Source of the DNA: Clostridia bacterium UC5.1-2E3
Lineage (GTDB): Bacteria > Bacillota > Clostridia > Lachnospirales > Lachnospiraceae
Assembly (NCBI GenBank): GCA_001304875.1
Contig: BBZO01000014.1
Location: 1-64,000 of the forward strand
Direction: 5' to 3'
Length of the DNA: 64,000 nucleotides
Positions 1 to 7,268 of this stretch are shown here, piece after piece (position 1 is the first letter of the stretch; each line of letters starts with the position of its first letter). The notes beneath the pieces were generated by a model. The model was given only the letters and a program-made list of their open reading frames with translations, made no database searches and was not told where the DNA came from. A program made the translations under genes and the position numbers.

Positions 1-39
1 GTATAAAACTTAAATAGCTAAAGTAATTGGTGGTGACGC

Positions 40-114
40 CGGGGTGTGGCTCAGTTTGGCTAGAGCGCCTGGTTTGGGACCAGGAAGTCGCAGGTTCGAA
101 TCCTGTCACCCCGA
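40..114 (+). tRNA. tRNA-Pro (anticodon TGG)
   Basis: A complete cloverleaf can be folded. The acceptor stem pairs CGGGGTG (40-46) with CACCCCG (107-113), and A114 is the discriminator. The anticodon stem CCTGG/CCAGG encloses loop 73-79 with TGG at 75-77, and the T-loop reads TTCGAAT. The 3' CCA is not encoded. It lies 11 bases before tRNA-Gly, so the two are probably cotranscribed and processed from one precursor. Confidence 0.97.
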
Positions 115-125
115 TTATCACATAT

Positions 126-198
126 GCGCGAGTGGCTCAGTTGGTGGAGCACGACCTTGCCAAGGTCGGGGTCGCGGGTTCGAGTCCCGTCTCGCGCT
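126..198 (+). tRNA. tRNA-Gly (anticodon GCC)
   Basis: The acceptor stem pairs GCGCGAG (126-132) with CTCGCGC (191-197), followed by discriminator T198. The anticodon stem CGACC (152-156)/GGTCG (164-168) holds GCC at 159-161, and the T-loop is TTCGAGT. CCA is not encoded. A strong terminator follows within about 10 bases, so this is the last gene of the short tRNA operon. Confidence 0.97.
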
Positions 199-208
199 CT
201 TTTTATTT

Positions 209-251
209 GCAGCGGAAAGCCTTGATTTTACTGGCTTTCCGCTGCTTTTTT
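209..251 (+). terminator. Rho-independent terminator of the tRNA operon
   Basis: A perfect 13-bp stem (209-221 with 233-245) has an 11-base loop and is followed directly by a run of six T. It ends the tRNA-Pro/tRNA-Gly transcript. Confidence 0.93.
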
Positions 252-274
252 AACTCGTTTTCGTAGTGCTATTC

Positions 275-294
275 TGGGACGAATTGGGACGAAT
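275..294. repeat. Perfect 10-bp tandem duplication (TGGGACGAAT x2)
   Basis: TGGGACGAAT occurs twice head to tail at 275-284 and 285-294, just downstream of the tRNA terminator. The 3' side of tRNA genes is a common integration spot for mobile elements, so this could be scar sequence. No integrase or second att copy was seen, so no function is assigned. Confidence 0.5.
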
Positions 295-335
295 AGAGCG
301 GGCGATGTGATGTCTTCCATCCGCACTCCGCATTA

Positions 336-1043
336 TCATTTTCTGTCCAATGTCCACCCAAAATCATCGTGGTAAATCATCTGTTTTGTCATGCCGCCGT
401 CGATGCAGATATTTTCCCCGGTGATAAAACCAGCCTTGTCAGAGCAGAGAAACAGAACCATATTGGCGATGTCCATGGGGGTCCCGACCCGGCCGGCCGG
501 ATGCTGCGAGGCATCGGCGCCTGTGTATATTTTGTATGAGGTATCAATCCAGCCGGGAGAGATGGAGTTGACACGGACTTTTCCCGCAAGACTGATAGCC
601 AGAGCGTGGGTCAGTGCGGAAATCCCGCCCTTCGCGGCGGTGTAGCTCTCCGTCTGCGGCTGGCTCATGCGGTCGCGGGAGGAAGATATATTCACGATGG
701 ACGCACCCTGGGAAAAATAGGGCAGAAACAGTTTGGCCAGATAAAACGGCGCTGTGACGCCCACGCGCAGAGCGTAGTTAAACTCATTGTAGGAGCAGGT
801 ATCGATTCCTTTCATCAGAGGCAGCGCGTTGTTGATCAGAATGTCGGCTTTTCCGTAATCGTCAATTACTTTTTGGGAAAACCGCAGCAGGGCTTCTTCT
901 TCTGCCAGATCTCCGACGAAATAATCATTGGGAAGTCTGTCAATCGTGCATACATTCGCGCGATTTCTTTTAAATTCATCAGCGATACATTTACCGATTC
1001 CCTGAGCGCCGCCGGTTATAATTACGACTTTATCTTTGAACAT
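336..1043 (-). CDS. SDR family NAD(P)-dependent oxidoreductase
   Basis: This encodes a 235-residue classical short-chain dehydrogenase/reductase, a cytosolic NAD(P)-dependent enzyme acting on a hydroxyl or carbonyl group of unknown substrate. The N-terminal dinucleotide motif TGGAQGIG, the DLAEEE acidic site, NNALP (the usual NNAG with the Gly altered), and the catalytic Ser with YTAAK are all present. I chose the ATG at 1043 because AGGAGGTG lies 8-14 bases upstream and the fold begins directly with FKDKVVIITGG. A longer frame to 1115 adds residues unlike the family. It is monocistronic and divergent from the two-component operon. The substrate cannot be inferred from its neighbours. Confidence 0.9.
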   Translation of the reverse strand: MFKDKVVIITGGAQGIGKCIADEFKRNRANVCTIDRLPNDYFVGDLAEEEALLRFSQKVIDDYGKADILINNALPLMKGIDTCSYNEFNYALRVGVTAPFYLAKLFLPYFSQGASIVNISSSRDRMSQPQTESYTAAKGGISALTHALAISLAGKVRVNSISPGWIDTSYKIYTGADASQHPAGRVGTPMDIANMVLFLCSDKAGFITGENICIDGGMTKQMIYHDDFGWTLDRK

Positions 1044-1196
1044 ATGAACACCTCCTTTTTTAGAATAGCATATGGCGATGAAATTTACTATTTTTAATTT
1101 ATCCAAAATCCCCATGTCCAGAGTTCACTGCGAATTTGAGCTCGCAATTAATTAGGAAGAAACTGATTTTCTATCGAAATTTTTTACACTTGCTCA

Positions 1197-1250
1197 TTAA
1201 CAATTCTGAAACAAAACTCAAACGAAAGCAAAATAAAATACTGCTATCCT
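1197..1250 (+). promoter_or_regulatory. Promoter with tandem direct repeats (candidate response-regulator site 1)
   Basis: TTAACAATT (1197-1205) is followed by CTGAAAC (1206-1212) and CTCAAAC (1217-1223), which start exactly 11 bp apart. The next -10-like hexamer, TATCCT (1245-1250), starts 21 bases after the second repeat. The same arrangement with the same 21-base spacing occurs at 3794-3847. An 11-bp period is typical of OmpR/PhoB-family binding, so autoregulation of the downstream response regulator is inferred. Confidence 0.6.
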
Positions 1251-1272
1251 TAGGCCATATTCTAAAAGTAAA

Positions 1273-1377
1273 ATGGGGGATGTGCTGGTTCTCATGACAG
1301 GAGCAACAGTCTGTGGTATTCTTATTTTGTGGGGGATTTGTATGATATTCCGCGCACAGAGGGAACTGAAAAGGTAA
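1273..1377 (+). CDS. 34-residue putative membrane peptide upstream of the response regulator
   Basis: An open frame begins at ATG 1273 and ends at TAA 1377. It encodes one hydrophobic helix (about residues 9-25, rich in L, I, V, W and G) followed by a basic tail ending in RELKR, the pattern of a single-pass small membrane protein. It sits 25 bases before the response-regulator start and downstream of the repeat-containing promoter, so it would be the first cistron of the two-component operon. The ribosome-binding site at 1273 is poor, and an internal ATG at 1294 is an alternative start. No family was recognised. It may be a sensor-regulating peptide or a leader, or it may not be translated. 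Confidence 0.4.
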   Translation: MGDVLVLMTGATVCGILILWGICMIFRAQRELKR

Positions 1378-1402
1378 AAGTAAAAATCCGGGAGGGGACG
1401 AG

Positions 1403-2074
1403 ATGATTCGTATATTGGTGGTGGACGACGACAAAAAACTGAACCAGGCCATTTGCACCTATCTGAATGACTGTGGGTTCGAGGCGAAGGGGATGACAGA
1501 TGCGGCTTCTGCGTACGACGCGCTGTACGGCTCCCTGTTCGATCTGATTATTTCGGATATTATGATGCCGGGAATCGACGGTTTTGCATTTGCGGAGAGT
1601 GTGAGAAGCGTGAACCGGCATATCCCTATTCTGTTTATTTCGGCGAGAGACGATCTGCCGGCGAAGCAGAAAGGGTTCAAGCTGGGAATCGATGATTACA
1701 TGGTAAAGCCCATCGAGTTTGCGGAGCTGGAAATGCGTATCCGGGCGCTTCTGCGCCGGGCCAACATCGAGATGGAGCGCAGGCTCACCGTGGGGAATCT
1801 GGAGCTGGATGCGGACGGGATGACGGCGACGGTGGACGGGGAGGAGATCCCGGTGACCACCAGGGAATTTAACATTCTATACAAGCTGCTGTCCTATCCG
1901 AAGAAGACATTTTCCAGGGCACAGCTGATGGACGAGTTCTGGGGCATGGGGAGCGAGACGGGGCTGCGGGCGGTGGACGTCTACATTACCAGGCTGAGGG
2001 ATAAATTTTCGGACTGCGACGGCTTTGAGATCAGGACGGTGCGGGGACTGGGATATAAGGCGGTGCTGTTATGA
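1403..2074 (+). CDS. OmpR-family response regulator transcription factor
   Basis: This encodes a 223-residue cytosolic DNA-binding response regulator. The receiver domain (about 1-115) has the acidic cluster DDD at 8-10, phosphoacceptor Asp52 in SDIMMPG, Ser80 and Lys102 in VKP. The C-terminal winged helix (about 130-222) ends in the typical RTVRGLGYK motif. The start follows GGGAGGGGAC. It overlaps the kinase gene by 4 bases (ATGA), so the two are translationally coupled. Paired 11-bp-spaced repeats lie upstream of this operon and again before the gene pair at 3893, and are its likely binding sites. Confidence 0.93.
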   Translation: MIRILVVDDDKKLNQAICTYLNDCGFEAKGMTDAASAYDALYGSLFDLIISDIMMPGIDGFAFAESVRSVNRHIPILFISARDDLPAKQKGFKLGIDDYMVKPIEFAELEMRIRALLRRANIEMERRLTVGNLELDADGMTATVDGEEIPVTTREFNILYKLLSYPKKTFSRAQLMDEFWGMGSETGLRAVDVYITRLRDKFSDCDGFEIRTVRGLGYKAVLL

Positions 2075-3167
2075 GAAGGCAGAGTGCCCGCGGCGAGGGG
2101 AAAATCAGGCAGTCTTTGTTTCCCGCGACTCTGTTCTGGGTGTATTTTGTGACGCTTCTTCTGATGTCCGGGTTCCATGAGGGACTGCTGGTTCTGGCGG
2201 AAGCGAGGCAGTGGCCGGACTGGGTGACGGTGAACGTGCCGCTGCTTTACTGGGGGGCGGTGGCGGCGTTTCTCACGCTCTACACCCGGTATAAGGTACG
2301 GAAGACCTATGAGGAGCCGGTGCACCGGCTGGCTGACGCCACGCGCAGGGTTGCCGCGGGGGACTTCTCTGTCTACGTGCCCACAGTGCATACCCAGGAA
2401 ACCTACGACTACCTGGACGTGATGATTCTGGATTTCAACAAAATGGTGGAGGAGCTGGGGAGTATTGAGACGCTGAAAACGGATTTCTTCTCCAACGTGT
2501 CCCACGAGATCAAGACGCCGCTGTCTGTGATTCAGAGCAACGTGGAGCTTCTGCAGAGGGAGCGGCTGCCGGAGGAGCAGAGGCGGGAATACGCGGAGAA
2601 CATTCACCATGCCGTCCGAAGCTGTCGGAGCTCATCAGCAACATGTTAAAGCTCAACAAGCTGGAGAAACAGGCCATTAAGCCGGCTCCCGAGCGCTACG
2701 ACCTCTGCCGCCAGCTCTGCGACTGCGCCCTGCAGTTTGAGGAAATCTGGGAACGCCGGCAGATTGAGTTTGAGGCGGAGCTGGAGGACCAGGCCTGGAT
2801 CGGGGCGGACATGGGGCTGATGGAGCTGGTGTGGGCCAATCTTTTGTCCAACGCTTTTAAATTCACGGGTCCCGGGGGAACAGTATACCTGGAGCAGAGG
2901 CGCGCCGGCGATCGGATTCAGGTGTCTGTCCGCGACACCGGCTGCGGGATGGACGAGGAGACGAGACGTCATATATTTGATAAATTTTACCAGGGTGACA
3001 CCTCCCATTCCATGGAGGGAAACGGCCTGGGGCTGGCGCTGGTGAAACGGATTCTGGAATTGTCCGATGCCAGGATCTTTGTGGAGAGTGAGCCGGGGAA
3101 GGGGAGCGCTTTTCTTGTGGAGCTGCCTGCGGCGGAATTTCCGAAGATGCGGAGCACGGGGAGGTGA
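2071..3167 (+). CDS. Membrane sensor histidine kinase (one frameshift near 2618)
   Basis: This is the partner kinase of the preceding regulator. Two hydrophobic segments (about residues 18-38 and 54-74) flank a short extracellular loop, followed by a HAMP-like linker, then the H-box VSHEIKTPLSV with the phosphorylated His, the N-box ANLLSNAFKFT, G1 DTGCGMDEE, F-box FDKFYQGD and G2 GNGLGLALVKR. The reading frame breaks near 2618 (pieces 2071-2649 and 2643-3167). Adding one base in CGAAGCTG restores KLSELISNMLKLNKLEK, so a sequencing or assembly error is likely. The very short sensor loop suggests detection of a membrane or envelope signal. Confidence 0.9.
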
Positions 3168-3173
3168 CGGAAT

Positions 3174-3702
3174 ATGGAACGTGAAGCGGAAAAGAAAGAT
3201 TACAGAAGCTATGAATATAAGCAGGTGGTTGTTCGGGAAAAGCAGCTTTCCTTCTGCGTGGACTGTTACCGGAATCTGGGCTGGTTTCCGGATGAAAATG
3301 CGCCGGTAAAGCAGGCGCACGGCCAGAGTCTGCTGCAGCTGAAACGGGACAGAAGGATCGCCAACAAGATGGAGCTGTCCAGGCTGGAGCATAATTTTGA
3401 CGCCTGCATGGCGGAGCTGGAGAAGCTGGAGAGCTCGAAGACGGCGGTTCCGACGATTCATACCATGATCTGCGCCTTTTTGGGGACTGCTTCATGGCCG
3501 GGTCGGTGTTTGCGGTGACGGCGGATCCGCCCATCGTGTGGCTGTGCGCGCTTCTGGCTGTGCCGGGGTTCCTGGCTGGATTCTTCCGTATTTTATTTAC
3601 CGCCAGGGCGTGGCGAAGCGGATCGAGAAGATCACGCCCTACATTGAGGCGAAGTACGACGAGATCGACGCGATTTGCAGGAAGGGGTATTCCCTTTTGT
3701 AA
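3174..3702 (+). CDS. Hypothetical protein with two C-terminal membrane segments (two frameshifts)
   Basis: It starts 6 bases after the kinase with a good GGGAGGTG ribosome-binding site, so it belongs to the two-component operon. After correction of indels near 3486 and 3570 it reads as about 176 residues. The N-terminal soluble region is charged and carries a CVDC pair (about residues 28-31). A helical stretch rich in E, K and L follows, then two adjacent hydrophobic helices and a cytosolic tail ending in CRKGYSLL. Position and topology suggest an accessory membrane component of the signalling system. No family was recognised. Confidence 0.65.
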
Positions 3703-3714
3703 GCCGGGTTACGT

Positions 3715-3740
3715 TTAACAATTTCAAACGCATTTCAAGC
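3715..3740 (+). promoter_or_regulatory. Third copy of the 11-bp-spaced direct repeat
   Basis: TTAACAATT is followed by TTTCAAAC (3722-3729) and TTTCAAGC (3733-3740), starting 11 bp apart as in the copies at 1206 and 3803. It overlaps the left arm of the operon terminator and lies about 70 bp upstream of the second operator, so it may be an auxiliary site. Confidence 0.45.
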
Positions 3741-3775
3741 AGAATGTAAACATTGATTATATTCTGCTTTTCTTT
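3738..3775 (+). terminator. Terminator of the two-component operon
   Basis: AGCAGAAT is complementary to ATTCTGCT about 15 bases later, followed by TTTTCTTTTT. It separates the regulator-kinase-membrane protein operon from the small-protein operon. Confidence 0.7.
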
Positions 3776-3793
3776 TTGGCCGCAGCGGGAGAT

Positions 3794-3847
3794 TTAACAA
3801 TTCTCAAACAGAACTCAAACAGACGGCAAATAAAGTTTTTTTATAAT
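3794..3847 (+). promoter_or_regulatory. Promoter with tandem direct repeats (candidate response-regulator site 2)
   Basis: TTAACAATT (3794-3802) precedes CTCAAAC (3803-3809) and CTCAAAC (3814-3820), starting 11 bp apart. A consensus -10 TATAAT occupies 3842-3847, 21 bases beyond the second repeat. No good -35 box is present, as expected for an activator-dependent promoter. It matches the promoter of the regulator operon at 1197-1250. Confidence 0.65.
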
Positions 3848-3892
3848 GTGGACACAATGAAAAACAAATGCATGACATAGCAGGAGGTTCTT

Positions 3893-4087
3893 ATGGCAAG
3901 ATCAAAGCTTGTGGAAACAAATGAAAAAATCGCCGCGGGCGTTACGTCCGGATTTCGGAAGATGAGCGACACGGTGGTCGGCGCGTACACCAGAATCGAG
4001 GACCGGTTCGTGGACCGGTATCTGCGGCGGGAGGACGAGTCGGTCGAGGAGGCCAAGGCGAGGCTTAAAAAGGAGGATGTAAGATGA
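3893..4087 (+). CDS. Small conserved hypothetical protein, 64 residues
   Basis: This is a 64-residue soluble, highly charged, probably helical protein (KLVETNEKIAAGVTSGF, RIEDRFVDRYL, ESVEEAKARLKKE). I know similar short proteins from clostridia but no established function. The start follows AGGAGGTTCTT. It overlaps the next gene by 4 bases (ATGA), so the two are translated together. A promoter with the two-component repeat signature is directly upstream, so it is probably part of that regulon. Confidence 0.75.
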   Translation: MARSKLVETNEKIAAGVTSGFRKMSDTVVGAYTRIEDRFVDRYLRREDESVEEAKARLKKEDVR

Positions 4088-4453
4088 AGAAGAGCAACTT
4101 TGTGGCATTGATTTTAGGAACGGTCGGAGGCGTGTTTTTCGCGCTGGGCATGTGCATGGCATTGCTGCCCGAGTGGGGAATGTTCCAACAGGGCATTGTC
4201 GCCGGCGTCATTGGTATGCTGGTACTTCTGGTGGATCTGGTGATCTGGCGGAAGATGGAGGGCAAGGAGCCGATTAAACTGAGCGGAAAGGTGGTCGGAT
4301 CGATCGCTGTCGGAGTTGTGGGAGCTGCTGCTGGGCGTTGGCATGTGCCTGACCATGGTGTTTGGAAAGATGATCCTCGGCATCGGGATCGGACTGGTGG
4401 GAATCGTGGTGCTTCTGATGCTGATTCCGATGACGGTGGGGATCCGGGAATAG
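4084..4453 (+). CDS. Small polytopic membrane protein (frameshift near 4318)
   Basis: After removal of one extra base in the G-run at about 4317-4320 the frame reads as 122 residues ending at TAG 4451-4453. There are four hydrophobic helices in two similar halves, each with a GMCMAL/GMCLTM-type motif, which suggests an internal duplication. It is coupled to the preceding 64-residue protein and lies under the putative response-regulator promoter. No family was recognised. An envelope-stress or lantibiotic-type response protein is only a guess from context. Confidence 0.65.
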
Positions 4454-4455
4454 AA

Positions 4456-4480
4456 AGACGGCGGCTGGATGCCGCCGTTT
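4456..4480. terminator. Hairpin between convergent genes
   Basis: ACGGCGGC (4458-4465) pairs with GCCGCCGT (4471-4478) around a 5-base loop, with short T-rich sequence on both strands. It could end both the rightward small-protein operon and the leftward permease operon. Confidence 0.55.
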
Positions 4481-4517
4481 CTGCATGAATGGTTGATATG
4501 AAAAATAAACTGAGGCT

Positions 4518-5414
4518 TTACAGCATCCCCGCGATCAGCGGGGCCAGCTTCGCGCAGGCGATGAGAATGGAGCCTGCGGCCACGATGGCCTTCAGAACGC
4601 TCTGGTTGATCCGCACGGCGTACCGGCTTCCCGCCAGCACCCCGATGCCGTGAAAGAGAAGCACCAGCGGCAGGAGGGACAGCAGCGAGGCCATATCCCG
4701 GGCCGCAGCGATGTAGCCGGCGGCGGAGGGAATGGCGATGAAGATGGAGTCGAAGAGGGAGATCCCCACAGCCATGTGGGCGGGAAAGCCCATGGTGGTT
4801 AAAAGGGGCATCACCAGCACCGGTCCCCCGGCTCCCGACGCGGCGCAGACCGCGCCGGTGGAGAGACCGAGGAGAAGGTACAGAGCGGCGCTTCTGGCGG
4901 TGCCGGCCGCGGGAGCGGGGCGGAGCGCCTGTGTGGTGGCGGCTATGGTGTCAGCGCCGGCTGTGGTGTCGGTACCGGCTGTGGTGTCGGTACCGGCTGC
5001 AGTGCCAGCGCCGGGCGTCTTCGATGCACTGCCCACTGCCGCTTTCCCTCTCCGTGCCAGATACTCCCGCACCAGGATCGAAGCGCCCGACAGGAGCACC
5101 ACCAGATAGAGAAGAAGCCGGATCATCTCCTCGGGGATCAGAAGATTTAAGTTCACTCCCAGGACAGCCCCGATAAAGCTGCCTGCGGAGAGAACAACGG
5201 CGGTTTTCAGATCCAGGTTTCCGCTGCGGAAATAGTTCACGGAGCCCAGAGCGCCGGAGATGAAGAAGGCGGCAAAGCTTAAGGCCAGGGATTCCACGGC
5301 CGGCATTCCCAGAAAGCCCGTGTAGAACATGGGAAGCAGAAAGCCGGCGATGCCGGTGAGGCCGATGCAGACACCGACAATGAGGTTTACGGCCACAATC
5401 AGAAGCATAGTCAT
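4518..5414 (-). CDS. TauE/SafE family membrane permease
   Basis: This encodes a 298-residue polytopic membrane protein with the two-halves layout of the TauE/SafE (DUF81) family. The N-terminal half has GLTGIAGFLLPM and the C-terminal half has GAVCAASGAGGPVLVMPLL and GISLFDSIFIAIPSA. Family members move sulfur-containing or organic anions. The direction and substrate here are unknown. The cytosolic linker (about residues 125-170) is low complexity, made from an 18-bp tandem repeat. The start codon overlaps the end of the amidohydrolase gene, so it is the last gene of a four-gene operon and may carry that pathway's substrate or product. Confidence 0.88.
   Translation of the reverse strand: MTMLLIVAVNLIVGVCIGLTGIAGFLLPMFYTGFLGMPAVESLALSFAAFFISGALGSVNYFRSGNLDLKTAVVLSAGSFIGAVLGVNLNLLIPEEMIRLLLYLVVLLSGASILVREYLARRGKAAVGSASKTPGAGTAAGTDTTAGTDTTAGADTIAATTQALRPAPAAGTARSAALYLLLGLSTGAVCAASGAGGPVLVMPLLTTMGFPAHMAVGISLFDSIFIAIPSAAGYIAAARDMASLLSLLPLVLLFHGIGVLAGSRYAVRINQSVLKAIVAAGSILIACAKLAPLIAGML
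4941..5012. repeat. 18-bp tandem repeat inside the TauE/SafE gene
   Basis: Four head-to-tail 18-bp units are present. The middle two (4959-4976 and 4977-4994) are identical and the outer two are degenerate. They encode a repeating Ala-Gly-Thr-Asp-Thr-Thr segment in the cytosolic linker between the two permease halves. Unit number could change by slippage without breaking the frame. Confidence 0.85.
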
Positions 5415-6771
5415 GGGCGGGCCGTCCTTTCCATGTATGTTCTGGCTTCAAAGAGAATTTTCTCCTCATCCAGCGTGAGAATCTGCCGGTCTTTCATCAG
5501 CAGCCTTCCGTTCACGGCCAGATCGGCCACGTCGCCGGCGGTGACGCACTCCAGCAGGGTGTTCACCGTGTTCCCGGTGGGGAATAGATGGGGGGCGTCC
5601 ATGCGGATGGTGATGAAATCAGCGGGCGCTCCCTCCTCGATGATTCCGCCCTCCGGCATTCCCATGACGCGCAGCCGTTTCTGGTTGCCATGGCGAGGAT
5701 CCGGGCGGCGGGCATGACGTTGGGAGTTCCTGTGGATACGCCCCAGGTCACGTTCATCACGGAACGGAAGATTTTCATTTCATTCCAGAGGCTTAAGCCG
5801 CCGTGGGCCGCTCCGTCGGTGCCCAGTCCTACGGTGATGCCGCGCTCCAGGAGCTGGGGCGTGTCCGGCGCGCCTTTCCCGCAGTTGCTGAACGGGCAGT
5901 GGCAGACCATGCTGCGGCTTGCGGCCAGCAGCGCCTCCTCGCCGGAGGAGAGGAGAATGCTGTGAGCACCCAGAAAGTGCGGCCCCAGAAGGCCGCGGGA
6001 GGACAGATATTCCACCGGACGGCAGCCGTGGTTCTGGAGGAAAAAATTCACCTCGTTAGGGTATTCGTTCATATGTGCCTGCAGCAGGGTGCCCCTCGTG
6101 ACGGCCCGCTCGCCGGCCATATCTATGAGCTTCGGGGAGCAGGAGATCAGAGAGCGCAGGGAGTAGGCCACCTTCAGGAGGCCGTTTTTGTGGAAACCGT
6201 CGTACAGCCGGTCGGTCTGTGCGATGGCTTCCTCTGCGTTCTGGGCGATGGAGGGGGGAAGGCCCGGCTGATCCATGGTGGATGCGGACAGGATTCCCCG
6301 AAGGCCGGATGATAAATAGACTTCGGCGGCTTCCTCCATGTGATAGCTGCCCGCGTCGATGAAGGCCCCGGTGCCGGAGCGCATCATCTCCAGGGCGGCC
6401 AGACCGGCGCTTAGGCGCATGCGCTCCGGGGTCAGCGTGCTCTCGAAGGGCAGCATGATTCTGGTCCAGATCATGGGCAGTTCGTCCAGGATCTGGCCTT
6501 TCAGAAGCTGCTGGCCCGTGTGCATGTGGCAGTCTGCCAGCGGCGGCATCACCAGCTTGCCGCGGCCGTCGATCACGCAGCCGTGGGGGGATGCGGCTGT
6601 CTGCCGAGCGGCGGCATCGCTGTTGTCGCCTGCCTGAACCGTTACGTTCTCCGCCGCGCCGTGGGGGCGGATGGATTGGAACCGCCCCTCCTCCACGCAC
6701 ACGTCCTGATGCGGGGCCACGGAGCCGTCGGGCCGCAGGACAGAGGTGTCATTTATAAATAAATCAGCCAT
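5411..6771 (-). CDS. Amidohydrolase, adenosine/SAH deaminase-like (frameshift near 5690)
   Basis: This is a metal-dependent hydrolase of the TrzN/MtaD/S-adenosylhomocysteine deaminase branch, about 450 residues. Metal and catalytic signatures are visible in order: DCHMHTG (HxH), LLQAHMNE, LGAHSILLS and LGTDGAAHG (the metal-binding Asp). The C-terminal beta-sandwich piece begins EGAPADFITI. The frame breaks near 5690 (pieces 5563-6771 and 5411-5665); one inserted base joins MATR to KRLRVMGMPEGG. The start follows AAAAGGAG. It lies between a small membrane protein and a permease, so a catabolic deamination or dechlorination of an imported heterocycle is plausible. The actual substrate is unknown. 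Confidence 0.87.
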
Positions 6772-6821
6772 GGATATTTCTCCTTTTTGTCCGTTTCTTT
6801 AAAATCTGACCGGAAAAGTCC

Positions 6822-7268
6822 TCAGATGACGTTGGTCAGGGAGAGAACCGCCTGGGAGATGAGCGCGGAGCAGAGGAAGGTTCCGGTCATCACGAAGATA
6901 CCGATCAGGATCATTTTCCAGCCCTGGCGGATAAATGTCTTTATCTGGTCGCTGATGGACATTCCGGCGTAGGCGCCCACCATGGTCAGGGGAGCGGTGA
7001 AATTGATCCTGCCTGCGGACTCGATGACAAACTCGCGGACGGGGGAGGCCGGGCAGGCCGCCAGCAGTCCGATGATGGACACGTAAGCCACAATGGGGAG
7101 CTTTAAGGGGATCAGTCTGCTGGCTATGAGCCCCAGAAACGCGATGATCAGCAGAACCGCCACGCCGGGCAGGGACTCCATGAAGCCCACCTGAAAGCCC
7201 ACGAAATTTGCCAGGGCGATGCCCAGGCCGGAAATTACAAATAATACAGCCCACTCAATGTAACGCAT
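6822..7268 (-). CDS. Small polytopic membrane protein, partner of DUF3100
   Basis: This encodes a 148-residue protein with four to five hydrophobic helices (WAVLFVISGLGIALANFVGF, LLIIAFLGLIASRL, IVAYVSIIGLLAA, and two at the C-terminus). The ATG at 7268 was chosen because GGAGGAAGCAT precedes it and it overlaps the DUF3100 stop by one base (TAATG). An upstream in-frame extension lies inside DUF3100. The tight coupling suggests the two proteins form one membrane complex, probably a two-component permease for the amidohydrolase substrate. That role is inferred from context only. Confidence 0.8.
   Translation of the reverse strand: MRYIEWAVLFVISGLGIALANFVGFQVGFMESLPGVAVLLIIAFLGLIASRLIPLKLPIVAYVSIIGLLAACPASPVREFVIESAGRINFTAPLTMVGAYAGMSISDQIKTFIRQGWKMILIGIFVMTGTFLCSALISQAVLSLTNVI

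Noticed and set aside
27-266. Two overlapping 69-79 residue open frames across the tRNA genes
   Set aside because: They run through two perfect tRNA cloverleaves and a terminator and encode nothing recognisable.
606-1097. 163-residue open frame opposite the first SDR gene
   Set aside because: It is antisense to a gene with all SDR motifs, has no ribosome-binding site and no recognisable domain.
1171-1680. Minus-strand frames over the promoter and start of the response regulator
   Set aside because: They overlap a certain gene and a promoter and have no ribosome-binding sites.
2600-2660. Programmed frameshift in the histidine kinase
   Set aside because: No slippery heptamer or downstream structure is evident, and similar breaks occur in many unrelated genes, so sequence error is more likely.
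4941-5012. CRISPR-like array
   Set aside because: Units are adjacent 18-bp tandem repeats within a coding frame, with no spacers. No CRISPR array or cas gene was seen anywhere in the window.
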